A DNA stretch of 20,454 nt from Oxalobacteraceae bacterium UBA6704 (lineage in GTDB: Bacteria > Pseudomonadota > Gammaproteobacteria > Burkholderiales > Burkholderiaceae_D), in contig DKJA01000006.1 in assembly GCA_002454505.1 (NCBI GenBank), positions 1-20,454 of the forward strand, given 5' to 3'. Below, piece by piece: positions 7,994-15,001 of the stretch. Both the position numbers and the translations under genes were made by a program. Position 1 is the stretch's first letter. Each line of letters begins with the position of its first letter. The notes under the pieces are model-generated. The model had not been told where the DNA came from. It did no database searches and worked only from the letters and a program-made list of their open reading frames with translations.

Positions 7994-8038
7994 GTTCGTG
8001 TCCACCATGGTGTCTGACACCGACATGGACACGAACTC
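7992..8038. repeat. Double palindrome at the LysR 3' end
   Basis: A perfect 13-bp inverted repeat (GAGTTCGTGTCCA at 7992-8004, complement at 8026-8038) encloses a second dyad, GGTGTC-T-GACACC (8009-8021). The left arm overlaps the last two bases of the LysR stop codon. A CTTCTTT pyrimidine run follows the right arm on the plus strand, so it could also terminate LysR transcription. The nested-dyad structure and intergenic position resemble REP/BIME elements; family membership is inferred. Confidence 0.75.
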
Positions 8039-8053
8039 TTCTTTAATAGCGCT

Positions 8054-8170
8054 GAGCTCGTGTCCAATAGAGGGTTGGAAGGAGTGAGGCCTTGCAAGAC
8101 CTCACCGCTGCGCAGGCGCAGAGCAGGCTCTGCGAAACCCCTGCTGCGCCCCTATGGTGGACACGAACTC
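8054..8170. repeat. Large inverted-repeat element with two internal hairpins between convergent genes
   Basis: Outer arms GAGCTCGTGTCCA (8054-8066) and TGGACACGAACTC (8158-8170) match with one mismatch and are the same sequence as the arms of the element at 7992-8038. Inside are a GTGAGG/CCTCAC stem extended through CTTG/CAAG (8084-8105, one mismatch) and a perfect 8-bp CGCAGAGC/GCTCTGCG stem with a 2-base loop (8117-8134). GCAGG/CCTGC (8112-8116 and 8140-8144) brackets the latter. The element fills the gap between the converging LysR and metallophosphoesterase stop codons and encodes no protein. It looks like a compound REP or MITE-like element (inference). Confidence 0.72.
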
Positions 8171-8181
8171 GAGCGTAGCGC

Positions 8182-8919
8182 TCAGGGCATCCGCCCCGTC
8201 CGCAACGCATGCGCCCACGCCGGCTGGCCGTTGCGTTCGGCCAGTGCGGCAGCCGCTTCCCAGTCGTAGGGGACGGCGATGTGCTCGACCTGCCAGCCCG
8301 CCGGCATCCTTTCGATGAGCGCGTAGCGCGCGTGCGGCGCCAGCGTTTCGGCCTTGTGCGGGAACGGGTGGTCGTCGTCGTAGGCCTGCAGGCCCACGCT
8401 GCCCGGGTTGACGATCAGCCGGCCATCGTCCAGCTGCACGCTGCGCGGCACGTGCGTGTGGCCGCACAGGATCAGCGACGCCTGCACGCTGCCCGCCCGT
8501 GCCAGCACTTCGTCATGCGTGGCGGGCCGCTGGCCGGCTTCCGTGACGGTCTCCATCCAGTACACCAGGTCCGAGTCGGGCGTGCCGTGCACCAGCAGCA
8601 CATCGTCCGCCAGCCGCAGCGTGGCGGGCAGCGAACCGATCCACGCGCGCTGCACGGCGGTGATCTGCTGGTGCGCATACAGGTCCGACGCGCCCATCTT
8701 TTCCGGCACGTGCATCAGCACCTGCCGCTCGTGGTTGCCGGCGATCGTCGGCATGTCCAGCGTCATCAGGCGCTCGGCCGTCTCACACGGCAGCAAGGGG
8801 CCGGACAGGATGTCGCCCAGGTTCACCGTTACGGTGGCGCCACGCCGGGCGATATCGGCCAGCACCGCTTCCAGCGCCCCCAGGTTGCCGTGGATGTCAG
8901 AGATGGCGGCGATTTTCAT
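8182..8919 (-). CDS. Calcineurin-like metallophosphoesterase (YfcE/MJ0936-like)
   Basis: The 245-residue cytoplasmic protein carries every signature of a binuclear metallophosphoesterase: Asp8-x-His10 in SDIHGN, GD at 35-36 in NLGDILSG, GNHE at 61-64, His111 in VHGTPDSD, and GHTH at 153-156. These ligands bind two divalent metals for phosphomonoester or phosphodiester hydrolysis; the natural substrate cannot be read from sequence. The closest recognisable type is the YfcE/MJ0936-like single-domain group, although this protein has about 40 extra C-terminal residues. CGGAG lies 6 nt before the ATG. It is the last gene of a probable three-gene unit with DUF6152 and DUF6644, starting 42 bp after the DUF6644 stop. 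Whether it works with those two genes is unknown. Confidence 0.93.
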   Translation of the reverse strand: MKIAAISDIHGNLGALEAVLADIARRGATVTVNLGDILSGPLLPCETAERLMTLDMPTIAGNHERQVLMHVPEKMGASDLYAHQQITAVQRAWIGSLPATLRLADDVLLVHGTPDSDLVYWMETVTEAGQRPATHDEVLARAGSVQASLILCGHTHVPRSVQLDDGRLIVNPGSVGLQAYDDDHPFPHKAETLAPHARYALIERMPAGWQVEHIAVPYDWEAAAALAERNGQPAWAHALRTGRMP

Positions 8920-8961
8920 GGCTTGCTCCGGTAAGGGCCGACCGGTTTCGATCGGCGCCCC

Positions 8962-9453
8962 TCATGTATACGCGAGCAGTCGTCCACACGCAATGATGGC
9001 GACCCACAGCAGCAGCGACAGCAATGCCTGCCCCTGCGCCAGCAACGGCGCACGCACGCCGGTTTCCCAGCCGGCCACGCCCCGATAAACGCCCACGTGG
9101 AACAGCGCGGCGTTCAGGCCGGCCGCCAGCAGCAGCGCCATCTTCAGCTGAAACGTGGGATTGCCGAGGAAGTCGCCCGGCTGCGTGGCAAACATCAGCA
9201 GCCCGGCCGGCACGATCAGCACCAGGCTGGCCACCGCCCACGGCAGCAGATGCGCGCCGAGCGAGCGCACGGGCAGCTTGCGGGCAAAGCCCAGCACGCG
9301 CAAATCGAACAGGGCCACCGCACCGACCAGCACCGCGAAGCCGACGATGTGCACCGTCTCGACGACCGGGTACAGCCACACGCCCTCCCGCATCGCGCCT
9401 GCCAGCGGCGTGGCGCCGAGCCAGCCGGCCCAGGACTGCAGCCAGGCCGGCAT
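8962..9453 (-). CDS. DUF6644-type integral membrane protein
   Basis: The 163-residue hydrophobic protein has about four predicted membrane helices (near residues 28-50, 69-90, 102-122 and 140-162), which places it in the inner membrane. Histidines sit at or near helix ends: His35 in VETVHIVGF, His68 in GAHLLPW and His119 in ALFHVGVYRG, together with a conserved-looking FDLRVLGFAR loop. It resembles the DUF6644 family, whose function is not established. The ATG overlaps the stop codon of the upstream DUF6152 gene by one base (TGATG on the minus strand), so translation is probably coupled. The pairing of an exported His-rich-terminus protein with a His-bearing membrane protein suggests metal or electron handling, by analogy with CopC/CopD (hypothesis only). 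Confidence 0.85.
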   Translation of the reverse strand: MPAWLQSWAGWLGATPLAGAMREGVWLYPVVETVHIVGFAVLVGAVALFDLRVLGFARKLPVRSLGAHLLPWAVASLVLIVPAGLLMFATQPGDFLGNPTFQLKMALLLAAGLNAALFHVGVYRGVAGWETGVRAPLLAQGQALLSLLLWVAIIACGRLLAYT

Positions 9454-9794
9454 CAGCGCAGCTCGACCGTCTTCTCTTTGATCGTGATGCGCTCGGCGCG
9501 CAGCTCGCCCGCCTTGGTGCGGTGCGGATAGCCATATACGGTAGCCTGGCCGCCGGCCACGAGCATGTCCCTGGCGAGGCCGCGGCTCTCCATCCGCGAC
9601 GGCGGCGCCAGCACCACGTGCCAGCTTTTATCGGCTGTCTTCAGTTCCACGTAGCCGTGCGGCTGCGTGTAGCCGCTTTGCGCGATGGTGCCGGTGAGCG
9701 TGAGGGGTTTGTCCGCGTCGTATTCGCTCCAGCCGTGGTGGGCGAAGGCGGCGGTGGCGAACAGCAGCGCAGCGAGGAACGGGATACGTTTCAT
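9453..9794 (-). CDS. DUF6152-type exported small protein
   Basis: The protein has 113 residues. A Sec signal peptide (MKRIPFLAALLFATAAFA, residues 1-18) ends in an Ala-Phe-Ala cleavage motif directly before His19-His20-Gly-Trp, so the mature periplasmic protein would begin with two histidines. The remaining 95 residues look like a small beta-rich domain (LTLTGTIAQSGYTQPHGYVEL...WHVVLAPPSRMESRGL) as in family DUF6152, with further histidines at 46 and 59. The start at 9794 is chosen because it opens a clean signal peptide and has GGAG 8 nt upstream; the frame extends to 9854 without support. It is the first gene of the unit that continues with DUF6644. Function is not established; periplasmic metal binding through the N-terminal histidine is inference. 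Confidence 0.87.
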   Translation of the reverse strand: MKRIPFLAALLFATAAFAHHGWSEYDADKPLTLTGTIAQSGYTQPHGYVELKTADKSWHVVLAPPSRMESRGLARDMLVAGGQATVYGYPHRTKAGELRAERITIKEKTVELR

Positions 9795-9879
9795 GCGGAT
9801 GCTCCAGATGGCAGGCCGGGACCTGTAGCTTAGCCGATCCGCCCCGGAGCGCAACCGCCGGGCGGAACCGTGCGCGTGC

Positions 9880-10755
9880 TTACTTTCCGAACAATGCGAG
9901 GTTTTCGACGAGCCAGTCTGCCAGGTTCCTCGGCGGATGGCCGGTCAGCAGCTGCACGGTCGATGTGTTCTCCTGCAGCGACGACTCGCGCACCGTCCGG
10001 TCCAGGCCGACCAGCACCTCCGCAACGAAGGCACTGACGCCGGCGGACACGAAGTGCTCCCGCTGCTCATCCGGGCTGCGATGATGGTACTGCACCGTGC
10101 GCCCCAGCAGCCGCGACAGCTCTTGCGCAATCGCCGGCATGCTCCATGCGCGCGGCCCCGTCAGCTGGAAGGCACGCTGCCAGTCAGTGCTGGCCTCTTC
10201 CAGCAGCACGGCCTTCGCCGCGTCGGCGACGTCACGCGAATCGATCAGGTTGACGATCCCGTCCGCCGCCGCGCCACCCCACGTGTCTTCCGCCACATCC
10301 CGTCCGGCACGGGCCAGCGCATCCATGAAGGTGGTCGGGCGCAGCACCGTGCACCCGATGTCGCTCGCCAACAGGTGCCGCTCGATCTGCGCATGCCAGT
10401 CGAACGGGTGCAGCTTCGCCGGCAGCGCGGCGGCCGACAGCTTGACGATGTGCCGGACACCGGCCGCAAGCGCGGCGTCGATCAGCGCGATTTCGTTGTC
10501 GACCTGGTGCGGCGACGAGCCCTGGGCGAGAAACAGCCGGTCGGCGCCCTGCAGCGCGTCCGCCAGCGAGCCGGCGCGGTCGAAATCGATGGCACGCTGG
10601 CTCACGGTGGCCGGGAAGCGGGCCGGATCGGGCGTGCGTGTCAACGCGACCAGGTCGACGGGTTCATCGACGAGACCGGCGACCAGCGCCTTGCCGACGC
10701 GGCCGGTGGCGCCGGCGATGGCGATGCGGGGACGGGTGGTGGCGGGACGGGACAT
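9880..10755 (-). CDS. NmrA-like NAD(P)-binding protein (atypical SDR)
   Basis: The 291-residue cytoplasmic protein has an N-terminal Rossmann dinucleotide-binding motif GATGRVG (15-21) after a beta strand. Atypical short-chain dehydrogenase features follow: a DFDRAGSLADALQGADRLFLAQG segment and a VRHIVKLSAAA strand in place of the classical YxxxK catalytic site. This is the NmrA/QorB-like group, whose members are NAD(P)-sensing regulators or quinone reductases; sequence alone does not separate the two. The start at 10755 has AGGAG 7 nt upstream; the open frame continues to 10944 without a better start. It is monocistronic as far as can be seen, 85 bp downstream of the DUF6152 start region on the same strand. 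A 7-bp inverted repeat (10811-10817, 10839-10845) lies in its upstream region. Confidence 0.92.
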   Translation of the reverse strand: MSRPATTRPRIAIAGATGRVGKALVAGLVDEPVDLVALTRTPDPARFPATVSQRAIDFDRAGSLADALQGADRLFLAQGSSPHQVDNEIALIDAALAAGVRHIVKLSAAALPAKLHPFDWHAQIERHLLASDIGCTVLRPTTFMDALARAGRDVAEDTWGGAAADGIVNLIDSRDVADAAKAVLLEEASTDWQRAFQLTGPRAWSMPAIAQELSRLLGRTVQYHHRSPDEQREHFVSAGVSAFVAEVLVGLDRTVRESSLQENTSTVQLLTGHPPRNLADWLVENLALFGK

Positions 10756-11005
10756 GGAGGGCTCCTTTGATCTGGTTACGCTGCCGCGCTGCTGGCATGC
10801 AGGAATGGTTGAACTGGCTGTCGAGCGGCCCATCATGACCAGTTCTGTCCGTTCCAGCAGACGATTGCACGAGTCGGCCAGGTACACCCATGATAGGCAT
10901 GCCGGACGCTGCGCGTGAGACATAAAGAACGCAATTCCGGCCATGCCGGCACGCGATTACAGCATGGTCCGCGACTGGCCCAGGAAGCGTCCGTTATAGG
11001 ATCCG
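10756..11005. other. Intergenic region upstream of the NmrA-like gene
   Basis: No coding sequence is convincing here. The region carries an inverted repeat GAACTGG (10811-10817) / CCAGTTC (10839-10845) spaced by 21 bp, 56-90 bp before the NmrA-like start codon, which could be a regulator site. It also carries a small CCGGC-CAT-GCCGG dyad (10937-10949). No confident -35/-10 pair was found. The far end is the terminator of the heparinase-like gene. Confidence 0.4.
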
Positions 11006-11030
11006 AAAAAAAGCCAGCCCGAAGGCTGGC
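11006..11030 (-). terminator. Intrinsic terminator of the heparinase-like gene
   Basis: Read on the minus strand, GCCAGCC-TTCG-GGCTGGC is a perfect 7-bp stem with a stable UUCG tetraloop, followed at once by seven T residues. It lies 33 bp beyond the stop codon of the gene ending at 11063. This is a textbook Rho-independent terminator. Confidence 0.92.
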
Positions 11031-11062
11031 ACCCGACAAGCGCGCTCACGCGCCTGACCGGA

Positions 11063-13972
11063 TCAGTCGGACTTCCTGCTCAGCCGGTATGCACCGGACG
11101 CAAGCGCAGGAAAGTAAATCACGCCTTCCTCATCCTTTACCAGATGGGAGGTCGGCTGCAGCGCGCCGGACTTCGTCACCTCCCAGGTGCCGGGGGCCAG
11201 ATCCGTGATCAGCACGCTCCGATCGGCATCCGCGCCCGGCACTGAGAAGCTCGCATCAGCCGCGATATCGCCATGGTCACGGCCGAAGAACACGATGTGG
11301 TTTTCCACCTGGAGGCCGACGAAGCTTTCCCTGTCGCTGCCGGCCGCAAGCAGCTGCACGGGTACCTGGGCACTCGAAGTCGCGTCCATCACCTGCATCA
11401 CGTTGAGCATCCTGTCCTGCGATACACGCCCTTGCGGCGAGACTTCGACACGCCAGGTGCCGGCCTCCTCGCTGTTGCGGTCTTCATAAGTGGGAGCAAT
11501 GGGGAAAGTCGTACCCTGCACCGCGAAGCCTGCGACAGCCTTGCAGTCGACCGCCTCCGGCAACAGCGTCTTGTTGACGAGCTTCCCGTTGTAACCATTG
11601 CCGGTTCGCCTGATCGTAATGGTCTTGCCTTTGCAGTCGACTTCAGGCTCCGTCATGCTGTGCAACAGCCAGGCCTTTCGATTCGATGCCTGCGCCGCCT
11701 GGATGCGGTCGAATACGATCAGCGCCGCCGGTACATCGGGCCGCTTCAGGTTCAGGAATACGAACTCACGCTGGTAATTCGTCACCTTGGCCGAGTAAGC
11801 ATCATGCAGATTCCCTTTCAGGTAACTGTAATCGGGAGCCTGCGGCTGTCCGCCCGCCGCCGTTGCCGGGCCGGTACTGTGTCTTATCGCACCGCCGATG
11901 CGAAGATCCGCGCTGTCAAGATCGGCAAACGTGCGTGGTGTGTCCAGGGGGAAGCGTTGTCCCCCGTCGTTGACGTATCCCTTGAACGTTTCGTCGGCCT
12001 GTTCCACGAGCACAGCATTGTGCGCGATGGTTCGCTTGTAGTAATTGTTGTAGTGAGGCGAATCGTACGCAGCCAGCTTTCCATCCGTTTTCCCGGTGTA
12101 GATCCCCGAGCTGATGGCAAGGCCTCCCTTGTAGTAGAGCTGAAAATGGCCTGCATCGAGATGCTGGTGATTGCCGAAGTTGGTGTGACCGACCTTCATC
12201 GTCGCGACCACCGCGTTCGAATCGAAGTTGATATGCTCGGCCGGCGCCAGCCAGCCGGTCCTGGCCACCATATAGCCCGCCGGGGCATCATAAAAGGTGG
12301 TGAGCTGCCCGGCCGGCCCCGAGATATCCGGCTCCAGCGCCAAATCGTTGAACAGGATCAGCCAGAGATCGTCAAATGGACGTTTCGGCTGCTCATTCCC
12401 TTTCTGCGGGAAAAACGCCTTCAGATCGGTGGTTTGCAGTACATATTCGCGCTTGAGGGCGCCGTCCCCGTAGTAGCTGGCAGCCAGCAGGTAAGGCATC
12501 GGCTGGAACCAGTACATGCCCACTAGCGTGTACTCGCTTTCGTAAGTGTCGCCATCGCGCATCAGTTGTCCATCAGGCCTGCGCATCGCGATTGCCTGGT
12601 ACAGCTGCCTTGACAGCGGTGCCGTGAAGAGATCCTCACCGAGCATCCGCTGGTAGATCGATGCCGCGAACAGATCGGATACCAGCCGGCCCGGGCCATA
12701 TGAAGTGCCCTGGTACAGGCCGCCGCTCTGGAACAGCTGATTGCGGACCGGGACATAATCCCGGAACAGCTTCGCGGCGACGATCTCGTAGATGCGCGGT
12801 GCACAGTCGTGAAAGGCGATCGCGGCACTGAGGTGGTCGCGCAGGAATAGATTCTCTGCTTCGTGGCCGACGATCACACCGCTCTTGTAATGAGGGAAAT
12901 CGGTTTCCATCAACGAGGCGCGCTCGATGAAGCGCAGGATGAATCGTTGCTTGTCCGCCGCCGTCATTTCCTTGTTGCACCAATCGTACACCAGCGCACT
13001 GAGCATGATCATTTCTCCCAGCGCCCGCGAATCGAGTTGCACCTGATTGCCCTCGGCATCCAGTGCATAGCCACAGACATCCAGGTACTCGCTCATCATC
13101 GAGATGGCTCTCTGCCCCCATCTCACCAGCGTTGGGTCCAGAGCATAATGCAATGCCTTGGCCTGGATCCGGTGCGAGTAGGTTGCACAATCGTAGGGCG
13201 GTATCGGCGAGTCGCTGGGCCTGAGCGTCAGATCGTTTTTCATTCGCCACCAGGCAGCTTCCATCAATTGCCGGTCACGATCCTTGCCGGCCGTGATCGG
13301 CAGATCCGGCGTATGCACCGCATCGGCCAGCGATCGAGCCGCACGCAGCCGGTCCAGCGTCCCTGCGCCACCCAGCAGCAGCCGTGGGGACGCAACCGGG
13401 AGTGCCGCGAACGGCGGCGCGTCCGTAATGGGATTTTCTTTTGGGAGTGCGTTTGCGACGGTCGGCAATTCGTCGGCTGTCGGCGTGAAGTACGGCTGGG
13501 AAGTGATGATCACCTTGCCCAGCCGGGTCCCCTGCTCGAGCGGCTTGAAAGCGACGCGCACGCTTGCACCGAGTGGAACGTTCCTGATCGTGGCGACGCG
13601 ATACCACTGCGGGTCCTTGTGCCAAGCCACATCATGCCGGATGAAGGTCTGCGCGGCGTCCTGCCGGGCCGCCGCCGCATAAAAACTGTTCGCGCCGTCA
13701 CTCGGCGCAATCAGCTTCAGCCACACATAGTACGTACCGAAGTGGTCTACCTTCGCCGACAGGTCGATTGGTGCAATCGGGGCCTCTTTCAGCGGCGAGT
13801 ACACGTAAGTCTCGCCCGCATGCGAATTGTCCCGCACCCATTCGGTGGAGGCGGCGCTGGCTAGCGGATAACTGGTCTCCGGGCAGACGCCCTCGCACTC
13901 GGCCCTCGCACTCGAGGACATAAACCAAAGGATAAAACCAGCAGCCAGCAGCCGACCAAGCGTCATCGTCAT
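11063..13972 (-). CDS. Exported heparinase II/III-family polysaccharide lyase
   Basis: The 969-residue protein begins with a Sec signal peptide (MTMTLGRLLAAGFILWFMSSSARA, cleavage probably after residue 24), so it acts in the periplasm or outside. An N-terminal beta-sandwich-like part (about 30-170, YYVWLKLIAPSDGANSFY) precedes a helical toroid (about 195-545) and a heparinase II/III domain. That domain shows GNHQHLDAGHF near residues 600-609 and HYNNYYKRTIAHNAVLV near 641-656, where heparinase II keeps its active-site and zinc-site histidines. The family cleaves uronic-acid polysaccharides by beta-elimination; the actual substrate is unknown. The start at 13972 has GAGGGG 5 nt upstream and opens the signal peptide directly; ATG at 14005 is a weaker alternative. 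No sulfatase, TonB receptor or sugar transporter is adjacent. Base composition looks less GC-rich than its neighbours, hinting at acquisition (visual impression). Confidence 0.9.
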   Translation of the reverse strand: MTMTLGRLLAAGFILWFMSSSARAECEGVCPETSYPLASAASTEWVRDNSHAGETYVYSPLKEAPIAPIDLSAKVDHFGTYYVWLKLIAPSDGANSFYAAAARQDAAQTFIRHDVAWHKDPQWYRVATIRNVPLGASVRVAFKPLEQGTRLGKVIITSQPYFTPTADELPTVANALPKENPITDAPPFAALPVASPRLLLGGAGTLDRLRAARSLADAVHTPDLPITAGKDRDRQLMEAAWWRMKNDLTLRPSDSPIPPYDCATYSHRIQAKALHYALDPTLVRWGQRAISMMSEYLDVCGYALDAEGNQVQLDSRALGEMIMLSALVYDWCNKEMTAADKQRFILRFIERASLMETDFPHYKSGVIVGHEAENLFLRDHLSAAIAFHDCAPRIYEIVAAKLFRDYVPVRNQLFQSGGLYQGTSYGPGRLVSDLFAASIYQRMLGEDLFTAPLSRQLYQAIAMRRPDGQLMRDGDTYESEYTLVGMYWFQPMPYLLAASYYGDGALKREYVLQTTDLKAFFPQKGNEQPKRPFDDLWLILFNDLALEPDISGPAGQLTTFYDAPAGYMVARTGWLAPAEHINFDSNAVVATMKVGHTNFGNHQHLDAGHFQLYYKGGLAISSGIYTGKTDGKLAAYDSPHYNNYYKRTIAHNAVLVEQADETFKGYVNDGGQRFPLDTPRTFADLDSADLRIGGAIRHSTGPATAAGGQPQAPDYSYLKGNLHDAYSAKVTNYQREFVFLNLKRPDVPAALIVFDRIQAAQASNRKAWLLHSMTEPEVDCKGKTITIRRTGNGYNGKLVNKTLLPEAVDCKAVAGFAVQGTTFPIAPTYEDRNSEEAGTWRVEVSPQGRVSQDRMLNVMQVMDATSSAQVPVQLLAAGSDRESFVGLQVENHIVFFGRDHGDIAADASFSVPGADADRSVLITDLAPGTWEVTKSGALQPTSHLVKDEEGVIYFPALASGAYRLSRKSD

Positions 13973-14414
13973 CACATCCCCTCGTGGAAACCATGGAGAA
14001 GGCATGGTAAGACAATTGCTGGTTTCGAACCGACAAATGTTGTATTTATGTTAGCAGTGCTGCCAGGGCGACTGCCGCGAAAACAAAAGCGGGCCCGACA
14101 GTTGGGGGTTCAATGAAGCTGCGGGTCGGAACCAGAGGATTCGGACCTGAGGCTGTATCCCCAAAAATTGTTGACAGCCTCGCCGATACGGAGCGGGCGC
14201 GGACATTTCTACAATCCCGGCTGACTCAGCTTTTTGAATGTCCCTGCGCTTCCGCAAACGCACACTCCGCCGAAGGCTTACGGTGCCTGGAGATAAGCGC
14301 GAAAAGCATTGTCTTGAAATTACCTTATGTCACCAAAAAGTCACACAGGAAACGAATAATTTCCGCTTCCAAAATCCAGGGCGTACCATTGCCGATCAAC
14401 GCAGGAGAAAAATC
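13973..14414. other. Gene-free region between the lyase and the small ORFan
   Basis: About 440 bp with no supported gene on either strand. It is less GC-rich than the surroundings and contains the degenerate tRNA-Pro 3'-end copy (14110-14148). It must also carry the promoter of the lyase gene (minus strand) and of the 14415 ORF (plus strand). Isolated boxes such as TTGACA (14171-14176) and TACAAT (14210-14215) occur, but not at promoter spacing. No confident promoter could be named. Confidence 0.5.
14110..14148. repeat. Degenerate direct repeat of the tRNA-Pro 3' end
   Basis: Aligned without gaps to 14837-14875, 31 of 39 bases match, including GGTCGG, AGAGGATTCG and ACCT blocks of the tRNA-Pro T-arm and acceptor. 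The match also covers 13 bases beyond the tRNA 3' end (TCA-TGAA-CTG blocks). It is a direct repeat, placed downstream of the tRNA 3' end at 727 bp distance, the geometry of a distal attachment site of an element inserted at a tRNA. The rest of the tRNA is not present. A decayed tRNA duplicate is the alternative. Confidence 0.55.
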
Positions 14415-14750
14415 GTGGCCAGGCTGTTCGTCTCCCATCCATCGTATCCCGACGCCGGTGACGGCGCGAAATCGCCCATGCGCGCCGTGTTCGCACGCCT
14501 GTTGAATGCGTTCGGCGCGGCGGACCGGCACGCACCGGCAGCGGTCCCTGTCCCTGTCGATGAGCGCGAGTTCGCAACGGAACGGGAAGCGCAGGCATTT
14601 GCCCGCACCGTGGACAGCGTCCACTACCGTGCCTGCGTGCAGCAGAACGCGTACGATTATTCCTGGTCGGTTGAAGTGTATCGTGCCGTCCGCAGCGACG
14701 GCACGGCAAGTAACGACGCCGATCCGCCGGCCGCGGCGGCAGGCGCCTGA
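14415..14750 (+). CDS. Small hypothetical protein with a GTG start
   Basis: The 111-residue protein is not recognised. It has no signal peptide or membrane helix; it is mixed in charge, with an alanine/proline-rich tail (DPPAAAAGA). A central stretch (DEREFATEREAQAFARTVDSVHYRAC, residues about 51-76) looks helical and is followed by VQQNAYDYSWSVEVYRAV, which looks beta-like. The gene is supported by AGGAG 7 nt before GTG at 14415, in-frame coding bias and a strong intrinsic terminator 35 bp after the stop. An open frame exists further upstream to 14238 but lacks a ribosome site. It lies between the two copies of the tRNA-Pro 3'-end repeat, so it may be cargo of a decayed insertion. No function is proposed. 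Confidence 0.65.
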   Translation: MARLFVSHPSYPDAGDGAKSPMRAVFARLLNAFGAADRHAPAAVPVPVDEREFATEREAQAFARTVDSVHYRACVQQNAYDYSWSVEVYRAVRSDGTASNDADPPAAAAGA

Positions 14751-14781
14751 ACATCGGCCCCATGCGGGGGCCGGAAATGAC

Positions 14782-14818
14782 AAACCCACCGTTCCGGCAA
14801 CCGGAAGGTGGGTTTTTT
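14782..14818 (+). terminator. Strong intrinsic terminator, possibly bidirectional
   Basis: AAACCCACC (14782-14790) pairs with GGTGGGTTT (14807-14815), and TTCCGG pairs with CCGGAA, around a CAA loop; one base (14791) is bulged. Six T residues (14813-14818) close it on the plus strand, after the small hypothetical gene. On the minus strand the same stem ends in only three T residues, but may also terminate the tRNA-Pro transcript coming from the other side. Confidence 0.9.
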
Positions 14819-14849
14819 CATGGCTTGCGCCATCTGTCACTGAATCTGT

Positions 14850-14926
<77 letters not shown>

Positions 14927-14937
14927 ACGAATGGCAA

Positions 14938-14943
14938 ATTATA
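14938..14943 (-). promoter_or_regulatory. -10 box of the tRNA-Pro gene
   Basis: A perfect TATAAT on the minus strand, 11 bp upstream of the mature tRNA 5' end, places transcription start about 5 nt before the tRNA. The -35 position shows no good match (TGGCGG-like), which is common for short stable-RNA promoters with other contacts. Confidence 0.6.
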
Positions 14944-15001
14944 GCAGAGTGATTTGCGTTTCCGCCATGGTCTTTTGCACAAGAGCCGGGAGCGCAAACC
15001 G

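Noticed and set aside
8084..8134. CRISPR-like repeats
   Set aside because: The hairpins are of different sequence and not repeated at regular spacing; no cas genes are in the window.
14171..14215. Promoter made of TTGACA (14171) and TACAAT (14210)
   Set aside because: The spacing is 33 bp, far from the 16-18 bp needed.
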